A DNA stretch of 64,000 nt from Variovorax paradoxus EPS. GTDB taxonomy: Bacteria; Pseudomonadota; Gammaproteobacteria; Burkholderiales; Burkholderiaceae_C. Within the stretch, counting starts at the first letter, position 1, and each line of letters begins with the position of its first letter. Under the pieces are notes generated by a model. That model did no database searches. It worked only from the letters and a program-made list of their open reading frames with translations, and had not been told where the DNA came from. Where the stretch lies: positions 744,001 through 808,000 of the forward strand of contig NC_014931.1 in assembly GCF_000184745.1 (NCBI RefSeq), in the 5' to 3' direction. The translations under genes were made by a program, and so were the position numbers. Below, one piece after another: positions 54,266 through 63,392 of this stretch.

Positions 54266-56491
54266 ATGAAACCAAAGTCATTGGTCACGCTGCTCATTTC
54301 CTGCGGCGTGCTCGCATCGCCACTGCTGATCACCGCATGCGGCGGCTCATCGGGCGGGGGCACGCCCGCCTTCCCGGTGGTGCCCGCACCGCCCGCGCCG
54401 CCGCCTCCCGGCCCCGGCGCACCACCGCCGCCACCGCCCGCACCCGCCACGCCCTCGGCGAACCTGTCGGACTGCTGCACCGCGGGCGACAAGGACTTCC
54501 CCAAGGTCGGCGGCAACCTCGGCAACCAGAACTACTCCAGCCTTGCGAAGATCGACAAGGCCCAGGTCGCCAAGCTCGGCGGCGCATGGGTCAACCAGAT
54601 CGAAGGCGGCATGGCCACCGGCAACAACCAGAGCACGACGGTGGTGGTCGACGGCGTCATCTACATCGAGTCGGCGCTCGGCAACGTGATCGCGGTCGAT
54701 GGCAAGACCGGCCTCACGAAATGGAAGTGGACGACGCCCTACGGCTCGATCACCCGCCGCGGCGTGGCGGTCGCGAAGGACCTGGGCCTGGTCTTCACCG
54801 TGGCCAGCGGCAACCGCCTCGTGGCGTTGCGCACCGACACCGGCGCCATCGCCTGGATCAAGCAGTACCCGAGCAGCGCCACCGACCCCGACTACCAGGG
54901 CGCGCTGCAGAAGGTGGCGCTGGTCTATCACGACAAGCGCCTCTTCCTCGGCACGAACGACGGCAGCCGCGGCGCCGCGTTCTCGGCCGATGCGCTCACC
55001 GGCAAGGTGCTGACTTCGTTCTGGGGCGTGCCGCGCGCCGGTGAGATCGGCTATGACACCTGGGGCGGCGCGGCCGAGTCCGACCGCGCGGGCGCCACGC
55101 CGTGGATCCATCCCGCGGTGGACCCGGAGCTCGGCCTCATCTACTGGACCTTCGGCAACGTGCGCGGCGGCTCGTCGCAGAACGGATCCGCGCGCCCGGG
55201 CCTGAACCTGTTCGCCAATTCCATCGTCGCGCTCGACCTGAAGACCGGCGAATACAAGTGGCACTTCCAGTCGGTGCACCACGACATCTGGGACATGGAC
55301 AACGTGATGTCGCCCGTGCTCGCGGACGTGAAGATCGACGGCAAGGACCGCAAGGTCGTCATCTACGGCAGCAAGACCGGCATGTACTACATCCTCGATC
55401 GCAAGGACGGCAGCGCGCCGCTGGGCATCGACGAAGTGCCGGTGAAGCAGGACGCCCGCCAGGCGAGCTGGCCCACGCAGCCGCTGCCGCGCCAGGGCGC
55501 ATGGACCGAGACCTGCATCGTCGATCAGCCGCTGGGCACCGCCATCCCCGGCGACCCGAACCGCGCCGTGCCCAACTACGTGAAGGGTTGCCTCTACGAC
55601 GCGCACTGGGACGTGCCGATCCTCTCCATCCCGGGACACGGCGGCGGCGCGAACTGGAACCACCAGGCCTTCAGCCAGCGCACCGGTCTCGTCTACACGG
55701 GCATGGGCTACGTGTCGGCCGCGCACTCGCTCACCGAGTCGAGCAACGGCCTGCGCCCGCCGGGCACCTACATGACGGGCGCGGTGGTGGCGGTCGATCC
55801 GAGCACCAACCTCGTGAAGTGGAAGAAGCAGATGCCGTACTCGCTCGCGCACGGCAACGGCATCCTGGCCACCGCCTCGAACCTGCTCTTCATCGGCCAG
55901 CCCGACGGCAACCTGCTCGCGATGGACGCCAACGACGGCAGCGAGCTGTGGCGCTTCCAGACCGGCGCTGCCATCAGCGCGAGCCCGATCGCCTACGAGA
56001 TCGACGGCGAGCAGTACGTCGCGGTGTACTCGGGCGGCACGGGCATTCCGTACGGCGACTCGGCACCGCGCGGCGATCGCTTGTGGGCCTTCAAGGTCGG
56101 CGGCACGGTGATGCCACCCGCGACGCCAACGCCGCCCGTCGTGCGCCGGCCAGTGTCCGGATCGGCGGTGGAGGGCGCTGCGCTGCCGACGCCCAACACC
56201 GTGTTCCTCGCGCGTGTGCAAACGCCGGCGAACGAGCCCGGTGCCACGGAGTCGACCGCGGTGAATGCGATGACGCCGACCTTCATGCGCGTGCCGGCGA
56301 ACACCACGGTGACCTTCACCAATCCGGCCGCGAATGCCAACACGCACTGCGCGACGCAGTTCTTCGAAGGACGGTTCAACTTCCGCCTGGCACCGGGCCA
56401 ATCGGCGACCCACACCTTCGATGCGCCCGGCGAGTACTTCTACAACGACTGCCATAGCCCGCGTCCTACGGGCAAGATCGTCGTATATTGA
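54266..56491 (+). CDS. PQQ-dependent dehydrogenase lipoprotein with C-terminal cupredoxin-like domain
   Basis: 741 residues. Lipobox LLITAC, then a Gly and Pro-rich linker to residue ~65. The eight-bladed propeller (~75-620) shows repeats such as GNVIAVDGKTGLTKWKW, HHDIWDMDNVMSPVLADV and GSKTGMYYILDRKDG, typical of quinoprotein alcohol dehydrogenases. A vicinal Cys-Cys (SDCCTAGDK) lies just before the propeller, not at the usual active-site position. Residues ~650-741 resemble a cupredoxin: NTHCATQFF, then FYNDCHSPRPTGKIVVY, with the usual Met ligand absent. It would oxidise an alcohol or sugar in the periplasm. Its cofactor genes follow directly. Confidence 0.85.
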   Translation: MKPKSLVTLLISCGVLASPLLITACGGSSGGGTPAFPVVPAPPAPPPPGPGAPPPPPPAPATPSANLSDCCTAGDKDFPKVGGNLGNQNYSSLAKIDKAQVAKLGGAWVNQIEGGMATGNNQSTTVVVDGVIYIESALGNVIAVDGKTGLTKWKWTTPYGSITRRGVAVAKDLGLVFTVASGNRLVALRTDTGAIAWIKQYPSSATDPDYQGALQKVALVYHDKRLFLGTNDGSRGAAFSADALTGKVLTSFWGVPRAGEIGYDTWGGAAESDRAGATPWIHPAVDPELGLIYWTFGNVRGGSSQNGSARPGLNLFANSIVALDLKTGEYKWHFQSVHHDIWDMDNVMSPVLADVKIDGKDRKVVIYGSKTGMYYILDRKDGSAPLGIDEVPVKQDARQASWPTQPLPRQGAWTETCIVDQPLGTAIPGDPNRAVPNYVKGCLYDAHWDVPILSIPGHGGGANWNHQAFSQRTGLVYTGMGYVSAAHSLTESSNGLRPPGTYMTGAVVAVDPSTNLVKWKKQMPYSLAHGNGILATASNLLFIGQPDGNLLAMDANDGSELWRFQTGAAISASPIAYEIDGEQYVAVYSGGTGIPYGDSAPRGDRLWAFKVGGTVMPPATPTPPVVRRPVSGSAVEGAALPTPNTVFLARVQTPANEPGATESTAVNAMTPTFMRVPANTTVTFTNPAANANTHCATQFFEGRFNFRLAPGQSATHTFDAPGEYFYNDCHSPRPTGKIVVY

Positions 56492-56530
56492 TACGGTCCC
56501 TCAATTCCCCAACCCTGAAGGAGCAATGCG

Positions 56531-56605
56531 ATGAAATGGTGCAAACCTGAGTTCGAAGAAATGCGTTTCGGCTTCGAGATCACGATGTACATCTCCGCTC
56601 GCTGA
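56531..56605 (+). CDS. pqqA: PQQ precursor peptide PqqA
   Basis: 24 codons, MKWCKPEFEEMRFGFEITMY then ISAR. The glutamate at position 16 and tyrosine at position 20 (E-x3-Y) are the residues cross-linked by PqqE and built into pyrroloquinoline quinone. The ATG follows a GGAG site by 9 bases. It begins the pqqABCDE cluster, 39 bases after the PQQ dehydrogenase, and is separated from pqqB by a hairpin that would let it be made in excess. Confidence 0.93.
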   Translation: MKWCKPEFEEMRFGFEITMYISAR

Positions 56606-56616
56606 GAGCGGACCAC

Positions 56617-56650
56617 AACGGCACCGGCTTCCACCGGTGCCGTTTTTTTT
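56617..56650 (+). terminator. Hairpin terminator/attenuator between pqqA and pqqB
   Basis: AACGGCACCGG pairs perfectly with CCGGTGCCGTT around a 6-base loop and is followed by a run of eight T (56643-56650). It should end most transcripts after pqqA, with read-through supplying pqqBCDE at lower level. Confidence 0.85.
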
Positions 56651-56657
56651 GGCGCGT

Positions 56658-57584
56658 ATGAAGATATTGGTTCTAGGTTCGGGGGCGGGCGGTGGCTTCC
56701 CGCAATGGAATTGCAACTGCCGCCTGTGCGCGGGCCAGCGAACCGGCGAGGTGCGGGCAAGCCCTCGCACCCAAAGCTCCATCGCGGTGTCCGCCAATGG
56801 CGACGACTGGGTGCTGCTCAATGCATCGCCCGACATCGGCGCGCAGCTGCGCGCGTCGAAGGCGCTACACCCGCGGCCACGCCACGGCGTGCGCCACTCG
56901 CCGATCCAGGCGGTGGTGCTTATGGACTCGCAGATCGATCATGTCGCAGGCCTTCTGAGCCTGCGCGAAGGACAGCGGCTGCAGCTCTACTGCACGCCCG
57001 AGTCGTACGAAGACCTCACCGGCAGCCTTCCGCTCCTGAAGGCGCTCGACAAATACTGCGGCGTCACCTGGCACCCGATGCCGCTCGAGCCCGGCGGCGG
57101 CGCCCGGCACGAGATTGCCGGCCTGCGCCTGCAAGCGGTGCCCGTGCCCGGCAAGGCGCCGCCGTATTCGCCGCGCCGCCAGACCGAGGCGCGCAGCGAC
57201 AACGCGGCCGTGCTCATCGAAGACCCGGCCACCGGCAAGCGCGTGCTCTACGCACCGGGCCTCGCACAGGTCGGCGATGCCGAGCGCAAGAGCCTCGACG
57301 CCTGCGACTGCGTCCTCGTCGACGGCACCTTCTGGACCGAAGACGAAATGCTCACCGCGGGCCTGGGCACCAAGCGCGCGGCCGACATGGGCCACCTGCC
57401 GCAGTGCGATGGACCGCACGGCCCCGGCATGCTGAAGGCACTCGATGCCTGCGCTGCAAAACGCAAGGTGCTCATCCACATCAACAACAGCAATCCCATC
57501 CTCGACGAAGACAGCGCGGAGCGCGCGGAACTCACGCGCCGCGGCATCGAGGTCGCGTTCGACGGCATGGAACTGGAGATCTGA
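56658..57584 (+). CDS. pqqB: PQQ biosynthesis protein PqqB
   Basis: 308 residues of metallo-beta-lactamase fold. Motifs: [75 protein letters not shown] and [10 protein letters not shown]. PqqB is an iron-dependent hydroxylase acting on the tyrosine-derived part of the PQQ precursor. ATG 56658 follows the terminator T-run, so its ribosome site is poor and its translation may be low. Confidence 0.95.
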   Translation: MKILVLGSGAGGGFPQWNCNCRLCAGQRTGEVRASPRTQSSIAVSANGDDWVLLNASPDIGAQLRASKALHPRPRHGVRHSPIQAVVLMDSQIDHVAGLLSLREGQRLQLYCTPESYEDLTGSLPLLKALDKYCGVTWHPMPLEPGGGARHEIAGLRLQAVPVPGKAPPYSPRRQTEARSDNAAVLIEDPATGKRVLYAPGLAQVGDAERKSLDACDCVLVDGTFWTEDEMLTAGLGTKRAADMGHLPQCDGPHGPGMLKALDACAAKRKVLIHINNSNPILDEDSAERAELTRRGIEVAFDGMELEI

Positions 57585-57588
57585 CCCA

Positions 57589-58332
57589 GTGACGCAACAA
57601 CAGCAGCAACAGGACGCGTGGTCCCCGCAGGTCTTCGAAGCGAACCTGCGCGCCATGGAGTCGCGCTACCACAGCCATCACCCGTTCAACCGCCGGCTCA
57701 ACGCGGGCGAACTGCAGCCGTTCCAGGTGCGCGGCTGGGTGGCGAACCGCTTCTATTACCAGTGCCGCATTCCGGTGAAGGACGCGGCCATCCTCTCCAA
57801 CTGCGACGACCGCGCGACGCGCCGGCGCTGGGTGGTGCGCATGCTCGACCACGACGGGCATGACGGCCACGAAGGCGCCAACGCGGGCGGCATCGAGATC
57901 TGGACGCGCCTGGGCATCGCCACCGGCCTCCAGCGCGAGACGCTCGAATCGCACGCGCTGGTGCTGCCCGGCGTGCGCTTCGCGGTCGATGCCTACGTCA
58001 ACTTCGCGCGCACCGCGCCGTGGCAGGAGGCGGTGATCTCCTCGCTCACCGAGATGTTCGCGCCGCGCATCCACAAGGACCGGCTCGCGGGCTGGCCCAC
58101 GCACTATCCGTGGATCGACACCTCGGGCCTCGACTACTTCCGCAGCCGCATCCCGCTGGCCGACCGCGACGTCGAGCACGGCCTGGAGGTCGCGATGCAG
58201 TGGTGCATCACGCGCGAGCGGCAGGAGCGTGCGCTGCAGATCCTGGGCTTCAAGCTCGACATCCTCTGGGCCATGCTCGACGCCATCGAGCGCGCCTATC
58301 CCGACGATCTTGCGAAAGAGCAGCAGCCATGA
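57589..58332 (+). CDS. pqqC: Pyrroloquinoline-quinone synthase PqqC
   Basis: 247 residues, heme-oxygenase-like helical fold; catalyses the final ring closure and eight-electron oxidation to PQQ without metal. Seen are [46 protein letters not shown] and [16 protein letters not shown] end ([17 protein letters not shown]). Start GTG 57589, four bases after pqqB, followed by a run of Gln codons. Its TGA overlaps pqqD (ATGA). Confidence 0.95.
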   Translation: MTQQQQQQDAWSPQVFEANLRAMESRYHSHHPFNRRLNAGELQPFQVRGWVANRFYYQCRIPVKDAAILSNCDDRATRRRWVVRMLDHDGHDGHEGANAGGIEIWTRLGIATGLQRETLESHALVLPGVRFAVDAYVNFARTAPWQEAVISSLTEMFAPRIHKDRLAGWPTHYPWIDTSGLDYFRSRIPLADRDVEHGLEVAMQWCITRERQERALQILGFKLDILWAMLDAIERAYPDDLAKEQQP

Positions 58333-58601
58333 CCACGCAATGGACCGACAGCGCACAGCCGTCGATCGGCACGATGTACCGGCTGCAATGGGAGGACGCG
58401 CAGCAATGCCATGTGCTGCTGTTCCCCGAGGGGATGATCAAGTTGAACGGGCCGGCCGCGGAAATCCTCAAGCGTTGCGACGGAAAAACTTCCGTGGCCG
58501 CGCTCGTCGCTGACCTGGAGACCACCTTCGGCGAAGCCGACCTGCGGGCCGACGTGATCGAGTTCCTGGAGCAGGCCCATGGACGCCACTGGATCCGCTG
58601 A
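58329..58601 (+). CDS. pqqD: PqqA-binding chaperone PqqD
   Basis: 90 residues, winged-helix RiPP recognition protein that holds PqqA for PqqE. Characteristic are [38 protein letters not shown] and a C-terminal [10 protein letters not shown]. It overlaps pqqC by 4 bases and pqqE by 23 bases, ensuring co-production. In some organisms pqqD is fused to pqqC or pqqE; here it is free. Confidence 0.94.
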   Translation: MTTQWTDSAQPSIGTMYRLQWEDAQQCHVLLFPEGMIKLNGPAAEILKRCDGKTSVAALVADLETTFGEADLRADVIEFLEQAHGRHWIR

Positions 58602-59760
58602 CACCCGCACCCAGCACGGCAGCGCTGTGGCGGCAAAGCCGCCGCTCTGGCTGCTCGCCGAGCTGACCTATCGCTGCCCGCTGCATTGCGCGTTCTGCTC
58701 GAACCCTGTGGACTACACCCGCTACGACAGCGAGCTCACGACAGACGAATGGATTCGCGTGTTCCGCGAAGCGCGCGCGATGGGTGCGGTGCAGCTGGGC
58801 TTCTCGGGCGGCGAGCCGCTGGTACGCGACGACCTCGCGGAGCTCGTCGCGGCGGCGCACGACCTGGGCTTCTATACCAACCTCATCACTTCGGGCGTGG
58901 GCCTCACGCCGCCGCGCGCGGAGGCATTGAAGAAGGCGGGGCTCGACCACATCCAGCTCTCGTTCCAGGACTCGAGTCGCGAGCTCAACGACTTTCTCAG
59001 TTCGACCAAGACCTTCGATCTCAAGCAGCGCGTGGCCAGCACGATCAAGGACCTCGGCTACCCGATGGTGCTGAACTGCGTGATGCACCGCTATAACCTG
59101 CCGCACGTGGGCCGCATCATCGAGATGGCCGAGTCGATGGAGGCGGACTTCCTCGAACTGGCAAACGTGCAGTACTACGGCTGGGCATGGCGCAACCGCG
59201 AGATGCTGATGCCCACGCGTGCGGCGCTGGCCACCGCCGAGGCGGTGGTCGATGAGCACCGGCCGCGGCTGGACGGCCGCATGAAGATCCTCTGGGTCGT
59301 GCCCGATTACGCCGAGGGCAAGCCCAAGCCCTGCATGGCCGGCTGGGCCAGCGTGTTCCTGGTGGTCGCGCCCGATGGCGTGGCCTTGCCGTGCCACAGC
59401 GCGCGCATGCTGCCGGGGCTCGACTTCCCGAGCGTGCGCGAGCACTCCATCCGCGAGATCTGGCAGGAGAGCCCGGCGTTCGGCGCCTACCGCGGCACCG
59501 GCTGGATGAGCAGCACCTGCCAGAGCTGCGAGGACAAGGAGAAGGACCACGGCGGCTGCCGCTGCCAGGCGTTTTTGCTCACCGGCGATGCGGCCGCGAC
59601 GGACCCGGTGTGCCCGAAGAGTCCGCAGCATGCGGAGGTCGAGGCGATGGTCGCTGCGGCCTCGGACCCGCGCGATGCCGGCACGCCGATCCGCTTCGTG
59701 CCGGGCGCGCGGCGAGCGGGTGAACTCGTCTTCCGCACCGACGCCAATGCGCGCGGCTGA
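58579..59760 (+). CDS. pqqE: Radical SAM cross-linking enzyme PqqE
   Basis: 393 residues. The radical SAM core has YRCPLHCAFCSNP (CxxxCxxC) and FSGGEPL. The C-terminal SPASM region has further cysteines in KPCMAGW, LPCHSARMLPG, STCQSCEDKEKDHGGCRCQ and DPVCPKS for auxiliary iron-sulfur clusters. It forms the carbon-carbon bond between Glu16 and Tyr20 of PqqA with PqqD. The start ATG at 58579 has GGAG at proper distance inside pqqD. Confidence 0.95.
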   Translation: MDATGSADTRTQHGSAVAAKPPLWLLAELTYRCPLHCAFCSNPVDYTRYDSELTTDEWIRVFREARAMGAVQLGFSGGEPLVRDDLAELVAAAHDLGFYTNLITSGVGLTPPRAEALKKAGLDHIQLSFQDSSRELNDFLSSTKTFDLKQRVASTIKDLGYPMVLNCVMHRYNLPHVGRIIEMAESMEADFLELANVQYYGWAWRNREMLMPTRAALATAEAVVDEHRPRLDGRMKILWVVPDYAEGKPKPCMAGWASVFLVVAPDGVALPCHSARMLPGLDFPSVREHSIREIWQESPAFGAYRGTGWMSSTCQSCEDKEKDHGGCRCQAFLLTGDAAATDPVCPKSPQHAEVEAMVAAASDPRDAGTPIRFVPGARRAGELVFRTDANARG

Positions 59761-59772
59761 GCTGGCTCGCGC

Positions 59773-60702
59773 ATGACGATCGTCCATCGCCTGCCGTTGA
59801 GCGGCGGGCATGTCATGCATGTCGAGGAGCATGGCAATCCGGAGGGACTGCCCGCACTGGTGCTCCACGGCGGGCCCGGCTCCGGCAGTTCGCCGCTTCT
59901 GCGCAGCGGCTTCGATCCCGCGCGGTACCGCATCGTCTGCCCCGACCAACGCGGCGCGGGCCGGAGCACGCCCACGGGTTCGATCGCGCACAACACGCTT
60001 GCCGATCTGCTCGACGACCTGCGGCTGCTTCGCGAACATCTGCATGTCGACCGATGGCTGGTGGTCGGAGGATCGTGGGGCGCAACGCTGGCGCTCCTTC
60101 ACGCGCTGGACCAGCCTTCGGCCATTGCCGGGCTCCTGCTGCGCAACGTGTTCCTCGCGCGCACTTCAGACATCCACGATTTCTTCGCCGAGGCGGCGCG
60201 GCACGGTGGTCCCGAATGGCGCGTGCTGTGGAACGAGGCGCGGCGACGGCAATGCCTGGTCGCGACGGTGCTCGCGGACATCTTCGCGCACGGAACCTGG
60301 GAGGCGCAGCGGCGCGCGACGCTGTGCTGGTTCGCGTGGGAGCAGCGGCTGTCGGGCGGCACCGCCGCAACGCCAGGCGACGCCGTGTTGCAGCGGCTGG
60401 TGCCGCGCTATCGCGTGCTGAGCCACTACCTGCACCACGGGTGCTGGATCCGCGCGCCCACGCTGCTCGCGCGATGCGCCGCGCTGCCCGTGGTCCCCAC
60501 GCTCATCGTGCACGGAACGCGCGATGCCATGTGCCCGCCGCAAGGCGCGCAGGCGCTCGCTCGCGTCTTGCACGGGCGGGTCATCCTGCAATGGGCGCAA
60601 GGCGCGGGGCACGACCCCACGCATCCCGCGCTTGCTGCCGCGATGAAGCAGGCGCTCTGCAACTACGCGAACACGCAGACCTTCAGCGCAACCTTTCCTT
60701 GA
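59773..60702 (+). CDS. Prolyl-iminopeptidase-like alpha/beta hydrolase (family S33)
   Basis: 309 residues. Motifs: LVLHGGPGSGSSP, CPDQRGAGRSTP, catalytic Ser in VVGGSWGATLALLHA, Asp in LIVHGTRDAMCPP and His in GAGHDPTHP, the order of proline iminopeptidases. It follows pqqE by 12 bases and is probably co-transcribed. No pqqF or pqqG protease gene is present in the window, so a part in trimming the PqqA product is conceivable but unproven. Its end overlaps the convergent ELWxxDGT gene by 20 bases. Confidence 0.85.
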   Translation: MTIVHRLPLSGGHVMHVEEHGNPEGLPALVLHGGPGSGSSPLLRSGFDPARYRIVCPDQRGAGRSTPTGSIAHNTLADLLDDLRLLREHLHVDRWLVVGGSWGATLALLHALDQPSAIAGLLLRNVFLARTSDIHDFFAEAARHGGPEWRVLWNEARRRQCLVATVLADIFAHGTWEAQRRATLCWFAWEQRLSGGTAATPGDAVLQRLVPRYRVLSHYLHHGCWIRAPTLLARCAALPVVPTLIVHGTRDAMCPPQGAQALARVLHGRVILQWAQGAGHDPTHPALAAAMKQALCNYANTQTFSATFP

Positions 60703-62110
60703 GCGGATCGCCGACCAGCGCCACACGGCCGTCCTTGCGGCGCGTCCACAGCCGCTCGTTGCCATGGCCGTCGTCGGCGACGAAGAGCACTGCATCGCCG
60801 AGCGCGCGAAAGCCCAGCGGCAGCGCGTTGCGCGCACCGGCGGCTACATCGGCGACCGCGCGCGTGCCGGCCGTGGTGCCGTCGCTGGTCCACGGCTCGA
60901 CACCCGTCGTGCCGCCGCCGTTCGCGGAGAACCACAGCGTCGAGCCGATCACCGCGAAGCGCGCGGGCGATCCGCTCTCGGCGCCCGGTGCGATGTCCTT
61001 CACGAGCACGGTGCCCTTGGCGGTGCCATCGCTGCGCCACAGCTCCGCGCCGGAGGCACCGTCGGTCGCCGCGAAGTAGACGCGTCCGCCCATCGCTGCG
61101 AACGGGCTCGAGATCGAACCGCCTGTACCCGCGCGGATGTCTTTCACCAGCGTCGTGCCGGCTTCGGTGCCGTCGCTCTTCCAGAGCTCGGTGCCGTGCG
61201 CGCCGTCGTCGGCCGCGAAGTACAGCGTGCGGCCGATCGCGACCAGGTGCGAAGGCCGCGAAGGCGACGTTCCCGGCCGGATGTCCTTCACCATGCGCGT
61301 GCCGCTTTCGCTGCCGTCGCTCTTCCACAGCTCGATGCCGTGCTCGCCATCGTGCGCGGTGAAGTAGATGTCGTCGCCGACGGCGGTCAGCGCCTGGATG
61401 CCGGCATCCTCGGCGCCCGGACGAACGTCCTTCACCAGCCGCGTGCTCTCGGGCGCGCCTTCGGTCACCCAGAGTTCGTGGCCGTGCTCGCGGGTGGTCG
61501 CGGTGAAGAAGAGGCGCTTGCCCGCCACGGTGAGCTGCCGCGTCACCGCACGCGGACCCGCATCGATCGCCGACACGCGCGTCGTCGTCTCTGCAGTGCC
61601 CGATGTCTTCCACACCTGGAACCCCGTCTTGCCGTCGTCCGCCACGAAGTACAGCGCATCGCGAAACACGGTCAGCTCGCTCGGCATCGCGCCTTCCTCG
61701 CCGGGCCGCAGGTCGATCACGCGCGTGGTGCCCGCGGCCGTGCCGTCGGTGCGCCAGAGTTCGAGGCCGCTCGCGCCATCGGTGGCGGTGGTGTAGACGT
61801 GGCCCTTGAACACCGTCTGCCCCGCAGGGAAAGAGCCGCGGAAGCCCGGACGGATGTCTTTCAGCATGCGCGTGCCCGCGCTGGTGCCGTCCGTGATCCA
61901 CAGTTCCTGGCCCGACGCGATGTGGAAGGCGCTGAAGAGCATCTTCCCTTGGAGCGATGCCAGCCCCGTGGGCGAGACGAAGGCCAGCGCCTGGCGCTGC
62001 TCGGGCAGCACCTCGCGCTCGGGGTCCTGCGCAACGGCGGGCAGTTGCACCGACAGCGCGAGGGCTGCCAGCCACGCGGGCCGCATGGCGGAGAGAAAGG
62101 CGCCGCGCAT
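60683..62110 (-). CDS. ELWxxDGT-repeat secreted protein
   Basis: 475 residues with a signal peptide (PAWLAALALSVQLPAVAQ). About eight repeats of ~48 residues carry the signature, including ELWITDGT, ELWRTDGT, QVWKTSGT, ELWVTEGA, ELWKSDGS, ELWKSDGT, ELWRSDGT and EPWTSDGT, each followed by TxxVKDIRPG-like text. Such hyperrepeat modules probably form a beta-propeller; the function is unknown. It starts one base after the dctM stop, hence likely the third gene of the TRAP transcript. ATG 62086 is an alternative start. Confidence 0.85.
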   Translation of the reverse strand: MRGAFLSAMRPAWLAALALSVQLPAVAQDPEREVLPEQRQALAFVSPTGLASLQGKMLFSAFHIASGQELWITDGTSAGTRMLKDIRPGFRGSFPAGQTVFKGHVYTTATDGASGLELWRTDGTAAGTTRVIDLRPGEEGAMPSELTVFRDALYFVADDGKTGFQVWKTSGTAETTTRVSAIDAGPRAVTRQLTVAGKRLFFTATTREHGHELWVTEGAPESTRLVKDVRPGAEDAGIQALTAVGDDIYFTAHDGEHGIELWKSDGSESGTRMVKDIRPGTSPSRPSHLVAIGRTLYFAADDGAHGTELWKSDGTEAGTTLVKDIRAGTGGSISSPFAAMGGRVYFAATDGASGAELWRSDGTAKGTVLVKDIAPGAESGSPARFAVIGSTLWFSANGGGTTGVEPWTSDGTTAGTRAVADVAAGARNALPLGFRALGDAVLFVADDGHGNERLWTRRKDGRVALVGDPLKERLR

Positions 62111-62111
62111 C

Positions 62112-63392
62112 TCAGCCCCCGAACCACCGCGCCGGCACGATCACCAGCTGCGGAAACGCCACCATCACGAACAGGATCGCGAACTCCGCGATCATGAACG
62201 GCACCACGCCGCGCGTGACATCGTCCATCGATATCTTCCCGACGCCCGCCACCACGTTGAGCACCGTGCCCACCGGCGGCGTGACCAGTCCGATCGAGTT
62301 GTTGATGATGAAGAGCACGCCGAAGTACACCGGGTCGATGCCCGCCGCCTTCACCACCGGCATGAGCACCGGCGTGAGGATCAGGATGGTCGGCGTCATG
62401 TCCATCGCGGTGCCCACGACCATCACGATCACCATGATCGCGATCATCAGCAGGATCTGGTTGCCCATGAAGGGCTCCAGCAGGCCGACGATCTTCGATG
62501 GCAGGTCGGCCACCGTAATGAGCCAGGCGCTCACCATCGCCGCGGCGATCAGGAACATCACGATCGCGCTGGTCTTGGCCGCGCTCACGAAGATGCCGTA
62601 GAGGTCGCGCCAGGTGATCTCGCGGTAGATGACTGTCGAGACGAAGAGCGCATACACCGCGGCCACGACCGCGGCCTCGGTCGGCGTGAACACGCCCATG
62701 CGCAGGCCCACGAGGATGATGATCGGCAGCATCAGCGCCCAGATCGCCTTGCGGAAGGTGGCGAAGATCTCGGCCGACGACTTGCGCGGCGGCGGCACGA
62801 TCTTCTCGCGCCGCACGAGCCAGGCCCAGGTGAGCCATAGCGCCGCGCCGATCAGGAGGCCCGGCACGATGGCCGCGAGGAACAGCTTCGAGATCGACAC
62901 GTTGGCGGCCACGCCGAAGATCACCAAGCCGATGCTCGGCGGAATCACCGGCCCGATCACGCCCGTGGCCGCGATGAGGCCGGCCGCGCGCGGCTTGTCG
63001 TGGCCGGCCTTCACCATCATCGGCAGCAGCAATGCGGTGAGCGCGGCGGCGTCGGCCACGGCCGAGCCCGAGAGCGCCGAGAGCAGGCAGCCGGCCATGA
63101 TGGTCACGTAGCCGAGCCCGCCCTTCACATGCCCGACCACCGCGAGCGCGAAGTCGACGATGCGCTTCGACAAGCCGCCCACGTTCATGATCTCGCCGGC
63201 CAGCATGAAGAAGGGCACGGCCAGCAGCGGAAAGCTGTCCGCGCCGCCGATCACGTTCTGCGCGAGGATCTGCGCATCGAACAGGTCCAGGTGCCACATG
63301 AGCGCCACGCCGCTCGCGAGCAGCGAGAAGGCGATGGGAATGCCCATCGCCATGGCCAGGAGGAGGGAGCCGACAAAGACGAGGATGGTCAT
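62112..63392 (-). CDS. TRAP transporter large permease (DctM)
   Basis: 426 residues, typical for DctM, with about twelve membrane helices. Recognisable are PLLAVPFFMLAGEIMN, LLSALSGSAVADAAAL, GLIAATGVIGPVIPPSIGLV, MDMTPTILILTPVLMPVV and NSIGLVTPPVGTVLNVVAG. It couples import of an organic acid to a sodium or proton gradient. ATG 63392 overlaps the dctQ stop (ATGA). Confidence 0.94.
   Translation of the reverse strand: MTILVFVGSLLLAMAMGIPIAFSLLASGVALMWHLDLFDAQILAQNVIGGADSFPLLAVPFFMLAGEIMNVGGLSKRIVDFALAVVGHVKGGLGYVTIMAGCLLSALSGSAVADAAALTALLLPMMVKAGHDKPRAAGLIAATGVIGPVIPPSIGLVIFGVAANVSISKLFLAAIVPGLLIGAALWLTWAWLVRREKIVPPPRKSSAEIFATFRKAIWALMLPIIILVGLRMGVFTPTEAAVVAAVYALFVSTVIYREITWRDLYGIFVSAAKTSAIVMFLIAAAMVSAWLITVADLPSKIVGLLEPFMGNQILLMIAIMVIVMVVGTAMDMTPTILILTPVLMPVVKAAGIDPVYFGVLFIINNSIGLVTPPVGTVLNVVAGVGKISMDDVTRGVVPFMIAEFAILFVMVAFPQLVIVPARWFGG

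Noticed and set aside
54347..56455. A 702-codon open frame antisense to the PQQ dehydrogenase gene
   Set aside because: The sense strand encodes a complete propeller with signal peptide and motifs; the antisense translation is His/Arg/Val-rich and featureless.
57589..57615. CAA/CAG run at the start of pqqC as a phase-variation tract
   Set aside because: The repeat unit is three bases, so slippage would change glutamine number without shifting the frame.
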